A stretch of 55,823 nt of DNA from an uncultured Lachnospiraceae bacterium (GTDB lineage: Bacteria > Bacillota > Clostridia > Lachnospirales > Lachnospiraceae), in the NCBI GenBank assembly GCA_948470755.1, contig CAOKPU010000011.1:1-55823 (forward strand), given 5' to 3'. A program made the position numbers and the translations under genes. A model generated the notes under the pieces. The model searched no databases. It saw only the letters and a program-made list of their open reading frames with translations, and had not been told where the DNA came from. Below, piece after piece: positions 45,490-54,543 of this stretch; within the stretch, counting starts at the first letter, position 1; each line of letters begins with the position of its first letter.

Positions 45490-46179
45490 ATGAGCGAGTA
45501 TAAAAACGGGAAACTGCAGCTTCCCAATGTTACGCTGGCGGCGATGGACAGCGTAAGAGTAAAAGCAACGGTAAAGGCTTTGGAATATAGCATGAGAGGC
45601 ATTGATTTTGGGGAAGTCCTGTTGATCACCCACAGAAAGCCGCTGTTCCTTCCGAAGGGGATTGAATATCGGCATATTGATAAGCTGAAAAATATTGATG
45701 CGTTTAATTATGATATGATTTATAGGATTCATGAATATATCCGTACGGATTATATGCTTCTTGTGCATTACGATGGGTTTGTGGTGAATCCGGATATGTG
45801 GCGGGACGAATTTTTAGATTATGATTATATCGGTTCCCCTTTCCCGCTGCCAAAGGACGATTTTTCTTATCGGGATGCGGACGGGAATATATGCAGGGTG
45901 GGCAATAGCGTGTCCATACGGAGCAAACGTCTTTTGGAATTCCCTTCAAAGGCGAGGATCCCTTTTGAGGCGGATCATGGGTACTTTAACGAGGATGGTT
46001 TCATTTGCTGTAAGAACAGGCACTTGTTTGAGGCGGCAGGCATGAAGTATGCGCCTTTGGATGTGGCAAAATATTTCGGGCATGAGTCTATGATACCGGA
46101 AGTGGCAGGGATACGGCCCTTTGTATTTCATAAATGGGCGGGGACGAATGCGGGATATCCTAAGTTTTATACCCGCTGA
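45490..46179 (+). CDS. DUF5672-like protein, probable glycosyltransferase
   Basis: A 229-residue soluble protein. LLVHYDGFVVNPDMW, DYDYIGSPFPLP, VGNSVSIRSKRLLEFP and EDGFICCKNR follow each other in the way I recall for DUF5672, a family found in glycan loci and thought to have a GT-A-like fold. No catalytic residues have been proven, so the role as a glycosyltransferase is inference. The ATG at 45490 has no strong ribosome site; AAAGGA lies about 15 bases upstream. Confidence 0.72.
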   Translation: MSEYKNGKLQLPNVTLAAMDSVRVKATVKALEYSMRGIDFGEVLLITHRKPLFLPKGIEYRHIDKLKNIDAFNYDMIYRIHEYIRTDYMLLVHYDGFVVNPDMWRDEFLDYDYIGSPFPLPKDDFSYRDADGNICRVGNSVSIRSKRLLEFPSKARIPFEADHGYFNEDGFICCKNRHLFEAAGMKYAPLDVAKYFGHESMIPEVAGIRPFVFHKWAGTNAGYPKFYTR

Positions 46180-46256
46180 TAGCTCTTATTTTAACAACAG
46201 GAACGGAAAAGGCGGCGGGCCGGGAAAGGCCGGACTGTCATGGGAAAGGGAAAGAT

Positions 46257-47120
46257 ATGGTATATGATAGTTTTCAGTTTTTTAATGAGTTGGATATCCT
46301 GCTGTTAAGGATGCATATTCTGGATGATGTTGTGGACCGGTTTGTAATCAGCGAGTCCACCGTAACGTTTTCGGGAGACGCCAAACCTCTTTATTATAAG
46401 GAAAATAAAGAGATGTTTAAGGAGTTTGAGCATAAGATCATTCATAATGTGGTGGATGATACGCCGATGGATGTCAATGCTTTTATGAGGGATCATCATC
46501 AAAAGTGCGCGGTGGCGAGAGGGCTGAAGGGATGCAAACCGGACGATATTATTATATTCAGCGATGTGGATGAGATTCCAAACCCGGAGACTTTGAAGAA
46601 GCTGCTGCCCAAAGTGGAGGACGGGAAGATTTATATGCTGGCGCAGAGGCTTTTTTATTGTTATCTGGATATGGAGGAAGTCTCAGGGAGGCTGCTTTCC
46701 GTAACAGGGGAATTCGACGGCGTAGAAAAACCGATGTGGCTGGGGACGAAAGTGTGTAAATATCATTTGCTGGATCAGTATACGACGGAAGAACTGCGTA
46801 ATAAAGAACAGAAGGCGATAGGGGTGCGCGTGCCGGACGGCGGCTGGCATTTCAGCTATATGGGGGGCGGCAAGAACCAGTCTGTAGAGGACAGGGTAAA
46901 ATATAAAATAAAAAGCGCCGCCCATCAGGAATACAATAACCGTTCCACGCTTTCCAAGGTCAGGAAGAACATTAAAAACCATCAGGACATTTTTGGCAGG
47001 GACGCCCATATGGTCCAGGTAAAAATAGATGAGACATTTCCCAGGTATTTGCAGGAGAATATTGACAAGTATCAATATCTGCTTTATAAGAAGCCCAAAT
47101 GGTACGAATTCTGGAAATAA
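46257..47120 (+). CDS. Family-17 glycosyltransferase-like protein
   Basis: A 287-residue protein with FQFFNELDILLLRMHIL, FVISESTVTFSG, DIIIFSDVDEIPNPE and GWHFSYMGG. These blocks are those of GT17, the family of the eukaryotic bisecting beta-1,4-GlcNAc transferase (MGAT3), which also has bacterial members. SDVDE provides the metal-binding acidic residues. It has no membrane segment, so it works in the cytoplasm on the lipid-linked chain. The sugar and linkage in bacteria cannot be assumed. The start follows GGGAAAG. Confidence 0.83.
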   Translation: MVYDSFQFFNELDILLLRMHILDDVVDRFVISESTVTFSGDAKPLYYKENKEMFKEFEHKIIHNVVDDTPMDVNAFMRDHHQKCAVARGLKGCKPDDIIIFSDVDEIPNPETLKKLLPKVEDGKIYMLAQRLFYCYLDMEEVSGRLLSVTGEFDGVEKPMWLGTKVCKYHLLDQYTTEELRNKEQKAIGVRVPDGGWHFSYMGGGKNQSVEDRVKYKIKSAAHQEYNNRSTLSKVRKNIKNHQDIFGRDAHMVQVKIDETFPRYLQENIDKYQYLLYKKPKWYEFWK

Positions 47121-47192
47121 CGATTTATGTTTTAGAAAGGCGGCGGAAAGCAAAAGGAAGAAAAAAGAAGGGGAACACGGAAGCGAGGGATT

Positions 47193-48203
47193 ATGGTCGG
47201 GACAGAATTTCTAAAAGGGCAGGGTTTAGGGAACCAATTATTCTGTTATGTGTCGGCAAGATGCATTGCCATGGACTTGGGTTATGAATTCGGCACCGCC
47301 GGGCAGGAGCAATTGGCCGTCAATATCCATAGTAAAAAGGGGATGTATTTTATGGATATGGATTTGGGGCTGCCAATCAGGGATAAAGAAAATTATAAGA
47401 TTTATAGAGAAAAAGAAAAAAGGCTGTATTTGAAGAACTGCGTCCATGATATGACCCATGGATGTTATGTGGCGGATGCGGACAAAGATATTTATGAAAT
47501 CGGCGACCGTACGCTGATTTATGGGAATCTGCAGGCGGAGAAATATTTCCTTTCACATAGGAAGGAAATCAAAGGATGGCTGAAAGTAAAAAAAGAGTAT
47601 GATTCTTATGAATTTACAAGGAAGAATCTCTGCGTGATCAATGTCAGAGGCGGGGAATATGCGGACAGCCGGTTTCTTTTCCTACGCAGGGAATATTGGC
47701 AGGATGCGATGAAGCATATGCGCAGGATCAGGCCGGATATGGAATTTGTGATTGTAACGGACGATGTGGCGGCGGCCCGCCGCGTGCTGCCGGGAATAGA
47801 GGCTTGTCATTCCGAGTTGGCAAAAGACTATGTTATGCTCAAAAATGCGGAATATCTGATTTTGTCCAATTCGTCTTTTGGATTTTTCCCGGCGTTTACC
47901 AGCGATACGGTGAAGCGGGTTATAGCCCCGAAATATTGGGCCAGGCACAACGTATCGGATGGATATTGGGCTTCCGGGCAGAATATATATGAAGGTTTTA
48001 TATATATGGACAGGCAGGGGAAGCTTTTTGATGCGGAGGAGTGTCGGAAGGAATGGGAAATTTATAAAGAAAGCAGAGATTTTTCCGTAAAGAGGGAATA
48101 TTCGGAAAAGCAGGTCAGGCAGCAGGCTGTGAAGGATCGGGCGTTTTATCTGTTGGATAAAGCGGGGGACCGGCTGCGGCATAGAAAACAAAGGAGATCA
48201 TGA
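47193..48203 (+). CDS. Divergent GT11/fucosyltransferase-like protein
   Basis: A 336-residue protein with KGQGLGNQLFCYVSARCIA near the N-terminus, like the GT11 GGLGNQLFQY motif, and NSSFGFFPAF near the C-terminus. The middle motif that should read HxRRGD is NVRGGEY here (about residue 150), so either the donor or the chemistry may differ. It probably transfers a sugar to the chain, but GT11 membership is only partial. A GAGGG ribosome site lies close to the ATG. The 3' end overlaps the next gene by 4 bases. Confidence 0.7.
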   Translation: MVGTEFLKGQGLGNQLFCYVSARCIAMDLGYEFGTAGQEQLAVNIHSKKGMYFMDMDLGLPIRDKENYKIYREKEKRLYLKNCVHDMTHGCYVADADKDIYEIGDRTLIYGNLQAEKYFLSHRKEIKGWLKVKKEYDSYEFTRKNLCVINVRGGEYADSRFLFLRREYWQDAMKHMRRIRPDMEFVIVTDDVAAARRVLPGIEACHSELAKDYVMLKNAEYLILSNSSFGFFPAFTSDTVKRVIAPKYWARHNVSDGYWASGQNIYEGFIYMDRQGKLFDAEECRKEWEIYKESRDFSVKREYSEKQVRQQAVKDRAFYLLDKAGDRLRHRKQRRS

Positions 48204-50587
48204 ACATTATGGTGAAAGTATCCATATGCATCCCGGCATTCAATAACGTCCAATCGGTGAGAAGGCTCCTTGCATCGGTGGAAGAGCAGGACTTTACGGA
48301 TTATGAAGTGGTAATCACGGATGATTCCGACGGGGATGGGATAAAACGGCTGGCGGAAGAAAAAGAGTATGTGAAATATTATAAAAATGACAAACCTCTC
48401 GGAGCGGCGGCAAACTGGAATGCGGCGATTGCAAAGGGAAACGGCGAATATGTGAAGATTATGCACCACGACGACTGGTTTACGCAAAAGGACGGCTTAA
48501 GGGGATTTGTGGATATGCTGGATCAGTGCCCGGAAGCGGATTTTGCCTTTTCAGGGAGCCGGCAGACGGAAGAGGGAAGAAGTTATGACCGGTGCATTGC
48601 GGATGAGGACGCGGCTCTTATCTCATCGGATTACCGCAATCTTTTTCTTGGAAATACCGTTGGGGCGCCCAGCGCGGTAATCGTAAGGCGCGCTGCGCTG
48701 GGCCTGGATGGAAAAGGGGATGAGATAAGAGACGCCGTTGTTTATGATGAAAAGCTGAAATGGCTGGTAGATATGGAATACTATATGAATCTGTTAAAGC
48801 ATAACCCCCGGTTTGTTTTTACAAAAAAGCCGCTGGTATCCATCGGGATTGGCGGTGGGCAACTGACGGAGGGCTGTCGTGACGATAAGGGGTTAAATGC
48901 TTTTGAATACGGATATATTTATGAAAAATACCAGCTTGGTTCGATGCAGGAATGCCGCAGGAAGCTGACCCATATATTGGCGGAGGCCGGAAAAAGCGCA
49001 GGGGAGGCGTCGGCTTTCGGGATTGGGGGAAGGGAATATGGGATGGAGATGGGGAAAAAGCTGCTTAGCAAGATCCAATGGAAGCTCACTCATTGGGTGG
49101 ATGCAAAAAAGATCTTTATAGCATTGCTTTTGTTATTCGCATTAAGTCTGATCCCGGTGTTGGCGCTTTCCGGTATCAATCATGCTACCGGGGATGATCT
49201 GGGATACGGCAGGCTGACCAGGGAGGCATGGGTGGCGTCCCATTCCTTTTGGGAAGTTTTAAAAGCGGCGGGGAAGACTGTGGAAGTTTATTATTACGGC
49301 TGGCAGGGGACATGGCTGACGATTTTTCTTTTTACGCTGCAGCCGGAGGTCTTTGCGCCGTGGGCTTATGTGATCGTTCCATTTTTAATGCTTGCCGTAT
49401 GGCTGGGGTCTACGTGGATTCTCCTGCATTACCTGCTCGTTAAGAAGGCAGGGGTTTCCAAGGTATATTTTGGGATGATATATCTGTTGTTTTCCATAGC
49501 CGCTATCCAATATGTACCCAGTACCAAATCGGCAATTTTCTGGTACAACGGAACGGTTCATTACGTGATACCATATGCCGTTGCCTTGCTGGGGATTTAT
49601 TTTTATCTGCGGGTGGTGGATGACGGACAAAAAGGGAGGGCGGGGAGTTATATAGGACTGACGTTATGCATGGCTATGCTGGGGGGAGTGAATTATCAGG
49701 CGGCCCTCCTTACCCCGATGGTTATGGCGCTTTTGGCTCTTTGCTTATGGAAATATAAAAAAGTAAGAAAAAGGGCGGCGGCGTGTTTATTGCCCCTGTT
49801 TCTGGAACTGGCGGGGTTGTTTGTCAGTATAAAAGCGCCGGGCAATAAAGTAAGGGGAGGGGAAGCCTTTGGGTTCAGTATCCCGGCTGCCGTAAGCACG
49901 ATCATATCCTGCTTTGTCCGGGGAGCGGTAAAAGCATGGCAATATGTCGAGGGGCATCCTTTGTTGATCCTTATCTTTGCGGCGGCGGCTTATGTATTTT
50001 GGCAGGCGCTAAAAAGGGATGGGGTGAAAAAGAGATATCCTTACCCGGTCATATTTGTCCTTTTCTCTTATTGCGTATATTGCGCGATGTTTGCGCCGGA
50101 GATTTACGCCGGCGTGGAAGTTTCCGGCGGCGTACACAATATGAATTATTATATGTTCCTATTTATGGTATTCGGTGATATGATGTATGTGGAAGGGGCT
50201 TTGGCAGGAAGGCGGGAAAAAGAAGGGGAAAAGAAGAAAAGCGCGGTTTATCTGCCCGTGGCGGTTGTATTGGCGTCGGGGTTCCTTCTGGCCTTCCGGG
50301 GGGATCTTAAACAGACGACCTCATTTTTGTGCATAGATTATATCAGCAGCGGGCAGGCGGCTGATTTTAAGGAGCAGATGGAATTCCAGTTATCCGTGCT
50401 GTTGGATGATGCGGTGAAGGACGTGGCGCTCCCGGCGGTCAATGACAGGCAGGGGCCTCTGATGCATATGCCGCTGACGGAGGATCCGGAGGCATGGACG
50501 AATAGTGTTACAAAGATGTTTTATGGGAAAAACAGTGTAGTTGCGGTTCCGCGCGAAGTGTGGAATGAGATGCAGGGAATAGAATGA
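48200..50587 (+). CDS. Fusion: family-2 glycosyltransferase + DUF6056-like GT-C membrane domain
   Basis: A 795-residue chain. Residues 1 to about 260 are a GT2 domain (ICIPAFNNVQSVRRLL, ITDDSDGDG, MHHDDWFT as metal site). From about 305 a membrane domain with ten or more helices follows, whose first outside loop has NHATGDDLGYG and YYYGWQGTW, like DUF6056/GT-C proteins with their acidic pair. It thus links an inside transferase to an apparent outside transferase. The ATG at 48200 has AAAGGAG upstream and overlaps the previous stop (ATGA). The last bases overlap the polymerase gene. One possibility is that the GT2 part charges a carrier lipid for the GT-C part. Confidence 0.82.
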   Translation: MNIMVKVSICIPAFNNVQSVRRLLASVEEQDFTDYEVVITDDSDGDGIKRLAEEKEYVKYYKNDKPLGAAANWNAAIAKGNGEYVKIMHHDDWFTQKDGLRGFVDMLDQCPEADFAFSGSRQTEEGRSYDRCIADEDAALISSDYRNLFLGNTVGAPSAVIVRRAALGLDGKGDEIRDAVVYDEKLKWLVDMEYYMNLLKHNPRFVFTKKPLVSIGIGGGQLTEGCRDDKGLNAFEYGYIYEKYQLGSMQECRRKLTHILAEAGKSAGEASAFGIGGREYGMEMGKKLLSKIQWKLTHWVDAKKIFIALLLLFALSLIPVLALSGINHATGDDLGYGRLTREAWVASHSFWEVLKAAGKTVEVYYYGWQGTWLTIFLFTLQPEVFAPWAYVIVPFLMLAVWLGSTWILLHYLLVKKAGVSKVYFGMIYLLFSIAAIQYVPSTKSAIFWYNGTVHYVIPYAVALLGIYFYLRVVDDGQKGRAGSYIGLTLCMAMLGGVNYQAALLTPMVMALLALCLWKYKKVRKRAAACLLPLFLELAGLFVSIKAPGNKVRGGEAFGFSIPAAVSTIISCFVRGAVKAWQYVEGHPLLILIFAAAAYVFWQALKRDGVKKRYPYPVIFVLFSYCVYCAMFAPEIYAGVEVSGGVHNMNYYMFLFMVFGDMMYVEGALAGRREKEGEKKKSAVYLPVAVVLASGFLLAFRGDLKQTTSFLCIDYISSGQAADFKEQMEFQLSVLLDDAVKDVALPAVNDRQGPLMHMPLTEDPEAWTNSVTKMFYGKNSVVAVPREVWNEMQGIE

Positions 50588-51819
50588 GCATGGATGGACG
50601 GATCTGGAAAGAAAAGGCGAAGATAGATAAAATAGGGATAATCCTGCTGTATTTGTATGTGACGTTGGAGGTTGTGATCGTTATTATTGATAAGAGCAAC
50701 TATACCAATCCATTGGAAGGGCAGCTTTTCCGGATTACTTTTTTGCTTGCGTCCGGCAAGGTGTTTTTTACCCGATATTCCGTAAAAGAGTGGGCTGCCT
50801 TGCTTTTATCGGGCATTCTGGGATTTGTGTCCTATAAACTGACGGGGAGGAATGAAATCCTGAGGATTGTTGTGTTTATTGGGGCATGTAAAAATGTGGA
50901 TATGGGCAAAGTATTAAAGTATGTGTTTTATACTTCGGCAGCGGGCTGCCTGCTGCTGGCGGCATTATCATTGACAGGGATTTACGGAGGCCTGGCGATG
51001 GAAGCGGATTTTGGAAGGGGCTATACGCAGATCAGATATTGTCTGGGCCTGGGGCATCCAAATTCTCTCCATTGCATGTTCATGATGCTGCTTCTTTTGG
51101 GTTTGTATCTGTACAATGAGCGGATGAAATGGTATGGTTATCTTATACTGTGCGCCCTGAATTATGGGCTGTTCGTCCTCACGGACTCCAATACAGGGAC
51201 GCTTATAAGCTTTTGCGGGATTTTTGGGGCGGCGGTCATACGCTATTGGAAGGGGCTAAAAGAAAAAAAATGGGCCTATATAGCAGGGACGTCGGTATTT
51301 TTATTTTGCGTGGTTTGTTCAGTGCTGGCGGCGGACAGCAGATTTGCCAAGCCAAAAGATTACTGGTTCCAGAATCCGCTGGTCGGCAAGGTGGAATCCC
51401 GTCTCAACGGACGGATTATGGATTTGTATTATGGTTCCGTAAACAGTGAAGGGACGACGGCAACCTGGTCGCTGTTTTCGCGCCCGGAGAACGATTATTA
51501 TTTCGATATGGGGTTTGTACGGTTGTTTTACTGGTATGGGATCATTCCTGGCGGGATTTATGTTTTGTTAAACGTGGCGCTTATATGGCAGTTTTATAAA
51601 AAGAAAGACGGCATGGGGCTTGTGATGATGACGGCATTGTCGGTTTATACGGTAGTGGAAGCGCACCTTGTCTCTGTGTATATTGGAAGGAATTATCTGT
51701 TATTTTTGATGGGAATGTATGGCAGCGGTATATTGGGATCGGATTCCGGTAAGGAAGAGTATCTATGGACGGCATACCGCCTGCTTGGAAAACGGAGCGG
51801 CTATGAAGCAGAAAAATAA
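50584..51819 (+). CDS. O-antigen/polysaccharide polymerase (Wzy-like)
   Basis: A 411-residue membrane protein with about ten helices. LGLGHPNSLHCMFMM and LTDSNTGTLIS in the middle and RLNGRIMDLYYGS in the long outside loop are the blocks I associate with Wzy-type polymerases of clostridial loci. It would polymerise lipid-linked repeat units outside the membrane. It is distinct from the ligase-like protein at 10834. It overlaps the preceding fusion gene by 4 bases and the following phosphoglycosyl transferase gene by 17 bases. Confidence 0.8.
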   Translation: MSMDGRIWKEKAKIDKIGIILLYLYVTLEVVIVIIDKSNYTNPLEGQLFRITFLLASGKVFFTRYSVKEWAALLLSGILGFVSYKLTGRNEILRIVVFIGACKNVDMGKVLKYVFYTSAAGCLLLAALSLTGIYGGLAMEADFGRGYTQIRYCLGLGHPNSLHCMFMMLLLLGLYLYNERMKWYGYLILCALNYGLFVLTDSNTGTLISFCGIFGAAVIRYWKGLKEKKWAYIAGTSVFLFCVVCSVLAADSRFAKPKDYWFQNPLVGKVESRLNGRIMDLYYGSVNSEGTTATWSLFSRPENDYYFDMGFVRLFYWYGIIPGGIYVLLNVALIWQFYKKKDGMGLVMMTALSVYTVVEAHLVSVYIGRNYLLFLMGMYGSGILGSDSGKEEYLWTAYRLLGKRSGYEAEK

Positions 51820-53215
51820 GATTATCGAAGTATATGGTTTATGGTTTGCGGATTTAGTAAGCCTTCTGGCGGCATTTATTGCCGCTACTTATATCCGGTT
51901 TGGGAATTTCAGGGATATGGGGGACAGGAATATCCATTTTCTTGTATGCTTATGCCTGATGCTTTTTTGTACGGTTTACAGTTTCTTCTTTGACTGGAAC
52001 AGGAACTTCTTAAGAAGGGGCATCCGGAAAGAAGTGATGGCTGTCATCCAATACAATGTTATTATGCTGCTGGTGGTAAATCTGATGATGACAATGATGA
52101 AATGGGCGGATGCATTTTCACGGCTGGTGTTGGCTTATTTTTTTATTCTGAATGTGTGTTTGTCGCTGCTCATTCACTTGATGATAAAAAAGGCAATGCG
52201 TACGTATTATTCATCAGGCCAGAATGCCGTAAAAGTGTTGGTTGTCACGCAAAGCAACCTGATCGACGAGACGTTGGACAGGCTGGAAAGGGATCTGGAT
52301 ATTTATTATCAGATTGTGGCCCTTGCCTGCGTTGATTATAATATGGAGGGAAAAGCCGTCAGGAATATCCCGGTGGTGGCCGGGAAAGAAGATGTTATCG
52401 AAGTGGCGACCCAGATGGCTTTGGATGAGGTATTTTTAAATCTTCCGGGCATATCCCAAAGCAATATGGAAGGTATGATCCATGGATTCGAGGATATGGG
52501 GGTGGATTGCCATTACAGCTTAGAGCTGCCCGGAGGGGACGCCAACCGCAGCAAGGTGGAGAGTTTTGGTAATTATACCGTGATCACATATACCAGGTTT
52601 CAAAGCAGCTATAAACGGATGATGATTAAGCGGGTGATGGATATTCTGGGGGGATTGGCGGGCATGCTGATTACTTTGTTTTTCCTGCCTTTTGTAGCGG
52701 CAGCCATTAAGCTGGATTCCAAGGGGCCGGTATTTTTTTCCCAGGTCAGGATTGGGAGAAATGGGAGACGGTTTAAAATCTATAAATTCCGTTCCATGTA
52801 TATAGATGCGGAAGAACGGAAAAAGGAACTGGAAGCCGAAAATGAGATGCAGGGCCTGATGTTTAAGATGGAAAACGACCCCAGGATCACCAAGGTGGGG
52901 GCATTTTTAAGGAAGACGAGCATTGACGAGCTGCCTCAGTTCTATAATGTGTTCAAAGGGGATATGAGCCTTGTGGGGACCAGGCCTCCTACGGCGGATG
53001 AATTTGAGAAATATAATCAGTATTACCGCAGAAGGATCAGTATGACTCCGGGCCTGACCGGTATGTGGCAGGTGAGCGGGAGAAGTGATATTGATAATTT
53101 CGATGATGTAGTGAAGTATGACTTGATGTATATAGATAACTGGTCTTTGCGCCTGGATATCAGGATATTGTTCCAGACGGTGGGAGTTGTATTATTCGGA
53201 AAGGGAGCAAAATAA
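51803..53215 (+). CDS. Polyprenyl glycosylphosphotransferase (WcaJ/WbaP/EpsE-type), second initiating enzyme
   Basis: A 470-residue protein with about four N-terminal helices, a central CoA-binding-like domain, and a C-terminal phosphoglycosyl transferase domain (from about 275): GPVFFSQVRIGRNGRRFKIYKFRSM, SIDELPQFYNVFKGDMSLVGTRPP with the Asp-Glu dyad, and MTPGLTGMWQVSGRS. It moves a phospho-hexose from UDP-sugar to undecaprenyl phosphate and so starts an exopolysaccharide. The ATG at 51803, five bases after GGAG, is preferred over an in-frame start at 51719. It is separate in type from the PglC-like enzyme at 16607. Confidence 0.92.
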   Translation: MKQKNKIIEVYGLWFADLVSLLAAFIAATYIRFGNFRDMGDRNIHFLVCLCLMLFCTVYSFFFDWNRNFLRRGIRKEVMAVIQYNVIMLLVVNLMMTMMKWADAFSRLVLAYFFILNVCLSLLIHLMIKKAMRTYYSSGQNAVKVLVVTQSNLIDETLDRLERDLDIYYQIVALACVDYNMEGKAVRNIPVVAGKEDVIEVATQMALDEVFLNLPGISQSNMEGMIHGFEDMGVDCHYSLELPGGDANRSKVESFGNYTVITYTRFQSSYKRMMIKRVMDILGGLAGMLITLFFLPFVAAAIKLDSKGPVFFSQVRIGRNGRRFKIYKFRSMYIDAEERKKELEAENEMQGLMFKMENDPRITKVGAFLRKTSIDELPQFYNVFKGDMSLVGTRPPTADEFEKYNQYYRRRISMTPGLTGMWQVSGRSDIDNFDDVVKYDLMYIDNWSLRLDIRILFQTVGVVLFGKGAK

Positions 53216-54396
53216 TGAATTTGGTGATTGACTGTTTTAAGCAGGTCAAAGGGGCGGGAAAAAGTATAGGTATTTATAACCTGGCTAAAAGCATTGTCGT
53301 GCATTTAGGGCAGCGGGCGTTAAAAAAGGCGGAAGAAAATGCGGACAGGGGCGGAAATAAGGCCGTCGATACGATTATTGTGCTGGGGAATGTTTATAAC
53401 AGGGAAGAGTTTGATGTACCTGGAGTGGTTTTTGTAGAAGTAAAAGGAAATCCGCTGAATAAATTATACTGTATTTTGTGGGAATTGATATTCGTAATAA
53501 AATATGCAAGAAAATATCAGGCGGACCGCATTCTTTTTCCACGCGGATACCGTCCTATAGGAAGAAAGGGATGGATCGGAAGGTGCAGAGGGGGAAGAAA
53601 GATAAGGGATACGATCCTGATTCATGACCTGATCCCATTTTATTACGATAAATATTATCCGGGGGTGTTCAACCGGCTGGAGAACGCCTATATCATGTAT
53701 CGGTTAAAAGTATCGATGAAAAAGGCAGACCGGATCATCACCATTTCGGAATATTCCAGAGAAGACATATTGGATAAGGTTCCCGGATGCGGCGGGAAGA
53801 TCAGGGTGATTTACAATGGGATGAACCCCGTTCCGCAGGAGCGGCAAAACAGCAATGCCGGGGCGGGCTGCGAAAAAGAGGGGTATATCGTGGCTATGAC
53901 TTCGATGCTTCCCCATAAGAACGCCAGGGGCGTGCTGCGGGCTTATGAAGCGTATTATAAAAAGGCGGATGAGCCTTTGCGCCTTTCCGTCATTGGGATA
54001 GGAGATACGTCGTGTTATAAGGAAATGGAAAAAGAAGCGGCGGCGCATGTGACATGTTATAAATTTATTAAGGATTTCGATGAGATGTGCCGGATTGCGG
54101 CAGGAGCGAGGGCCTATTTGTTTCTCTCTTATGTGGAAGGGTTTGGATTCCCTCCCTTAGAGGCTATGCAGATGGGGGTTCCGGTTGTTTGTTCCGATAG
54201 GAGTTCGCTGCCTGAAGTGGTAGGGGATGCCGGGATCCTGGTGGATCCGGATGATATGGGACAGATCGTACGCGCGTTGATCAAAGTGACGGAGGATGAA
54301 GCCGTCAGGGAAGGATTGATTCAAAAGGGATATGAGAATATCCGGCGCTTTTCCTGGGAAAGCAGGACGGATTTATATTGGGATGCATTAGCGTGA
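53215..54396 (+). CDS. Family-4 glycosyltransferase (mannosyltransferase-like)
   Basis: A 393-residue GT-B enzyme: HDLIPFYYDKYYPG, ADRIITISEYSREDIL, MTSMLPHKNARGVLRAY, and LSYVEGFGFPPLEAMQMGVPVVCSD. The HDLIP and EGFGFPPLEAM blocks are typical of mannosyl- and rhamnosyl-type GT4 enzymes. Its ATG shares a base with the stop of the phosphoglycosyl transferase gene (TAATG), so it may add the second sugar to that enzyme's product. The last codons, TTA GCG TGA, are also the start of repeat copy D, so the stop codon belongs to the repeat, as with asnB at 39001. Confidence 0.87.
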   Translation: MNLVIDCFKQVKGAGKSIGIYNLAKSIVVHLGQRALKKAEENADRGGNKAVDTIIVLGNVYNREEFDVPGVVFVEVKGNPLNKLYCILWELIFVIKYARKYQADRILFPRGYRPIGRKGWIGRCRGGRKIRDTILIHDLIPFYYDKYYPGVFNRLENAYIMYRLKVSMKKADRIITISEYSREDILDKVPGCGGKIRVIYNGMNPVPQERQNSNAGAGCEKEGYIVAMTSMLPHKNARGVLRAYEAYYKKADEPLRLSVIGIGDTSCYKEMEKEAAAHVTCYKFIKDFDEMCRIAAGARAYLFLSYVEGFGFPPLEAMQMGVPVVCSDRSSLPEVVGDAGILVDPDDMGQIVRALIKVTEDEAVREGLIQKGYENIRRFSWESRTDLYWDALA

Positions 54397-54543
54397 AGAG
54401 AAGTTCTAAGGCTCAACAGCAGTGGCTGTTTCGCCAAGAACATCTAGGGTTCGCGCAGCGAACCGCCCTTCACGCAGAAGAATGCCCAAAATACAGGCAT
54501 TCTTCATCAGGATTTGAGATTCCGCGAAGCGGAATCATGGCGG
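54388..54543 (+). repeat. Structured dispersed repeat, copy D
   Basis: 156 bases. The first 90 bases match copy C exactly, including the inserted GGTTCGC-GCA-GCGAACC hairpin. The next stem is GAAGAATGCC/GGCATTCTTC where copy C has GGAGAATGCC/GGCATTCTCC: a paired change. The last stem is GATTCCGC-GAA-GCGGAATC. The repeat supplies the stop of the GT4 gene before it. Confidence 0.85.
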
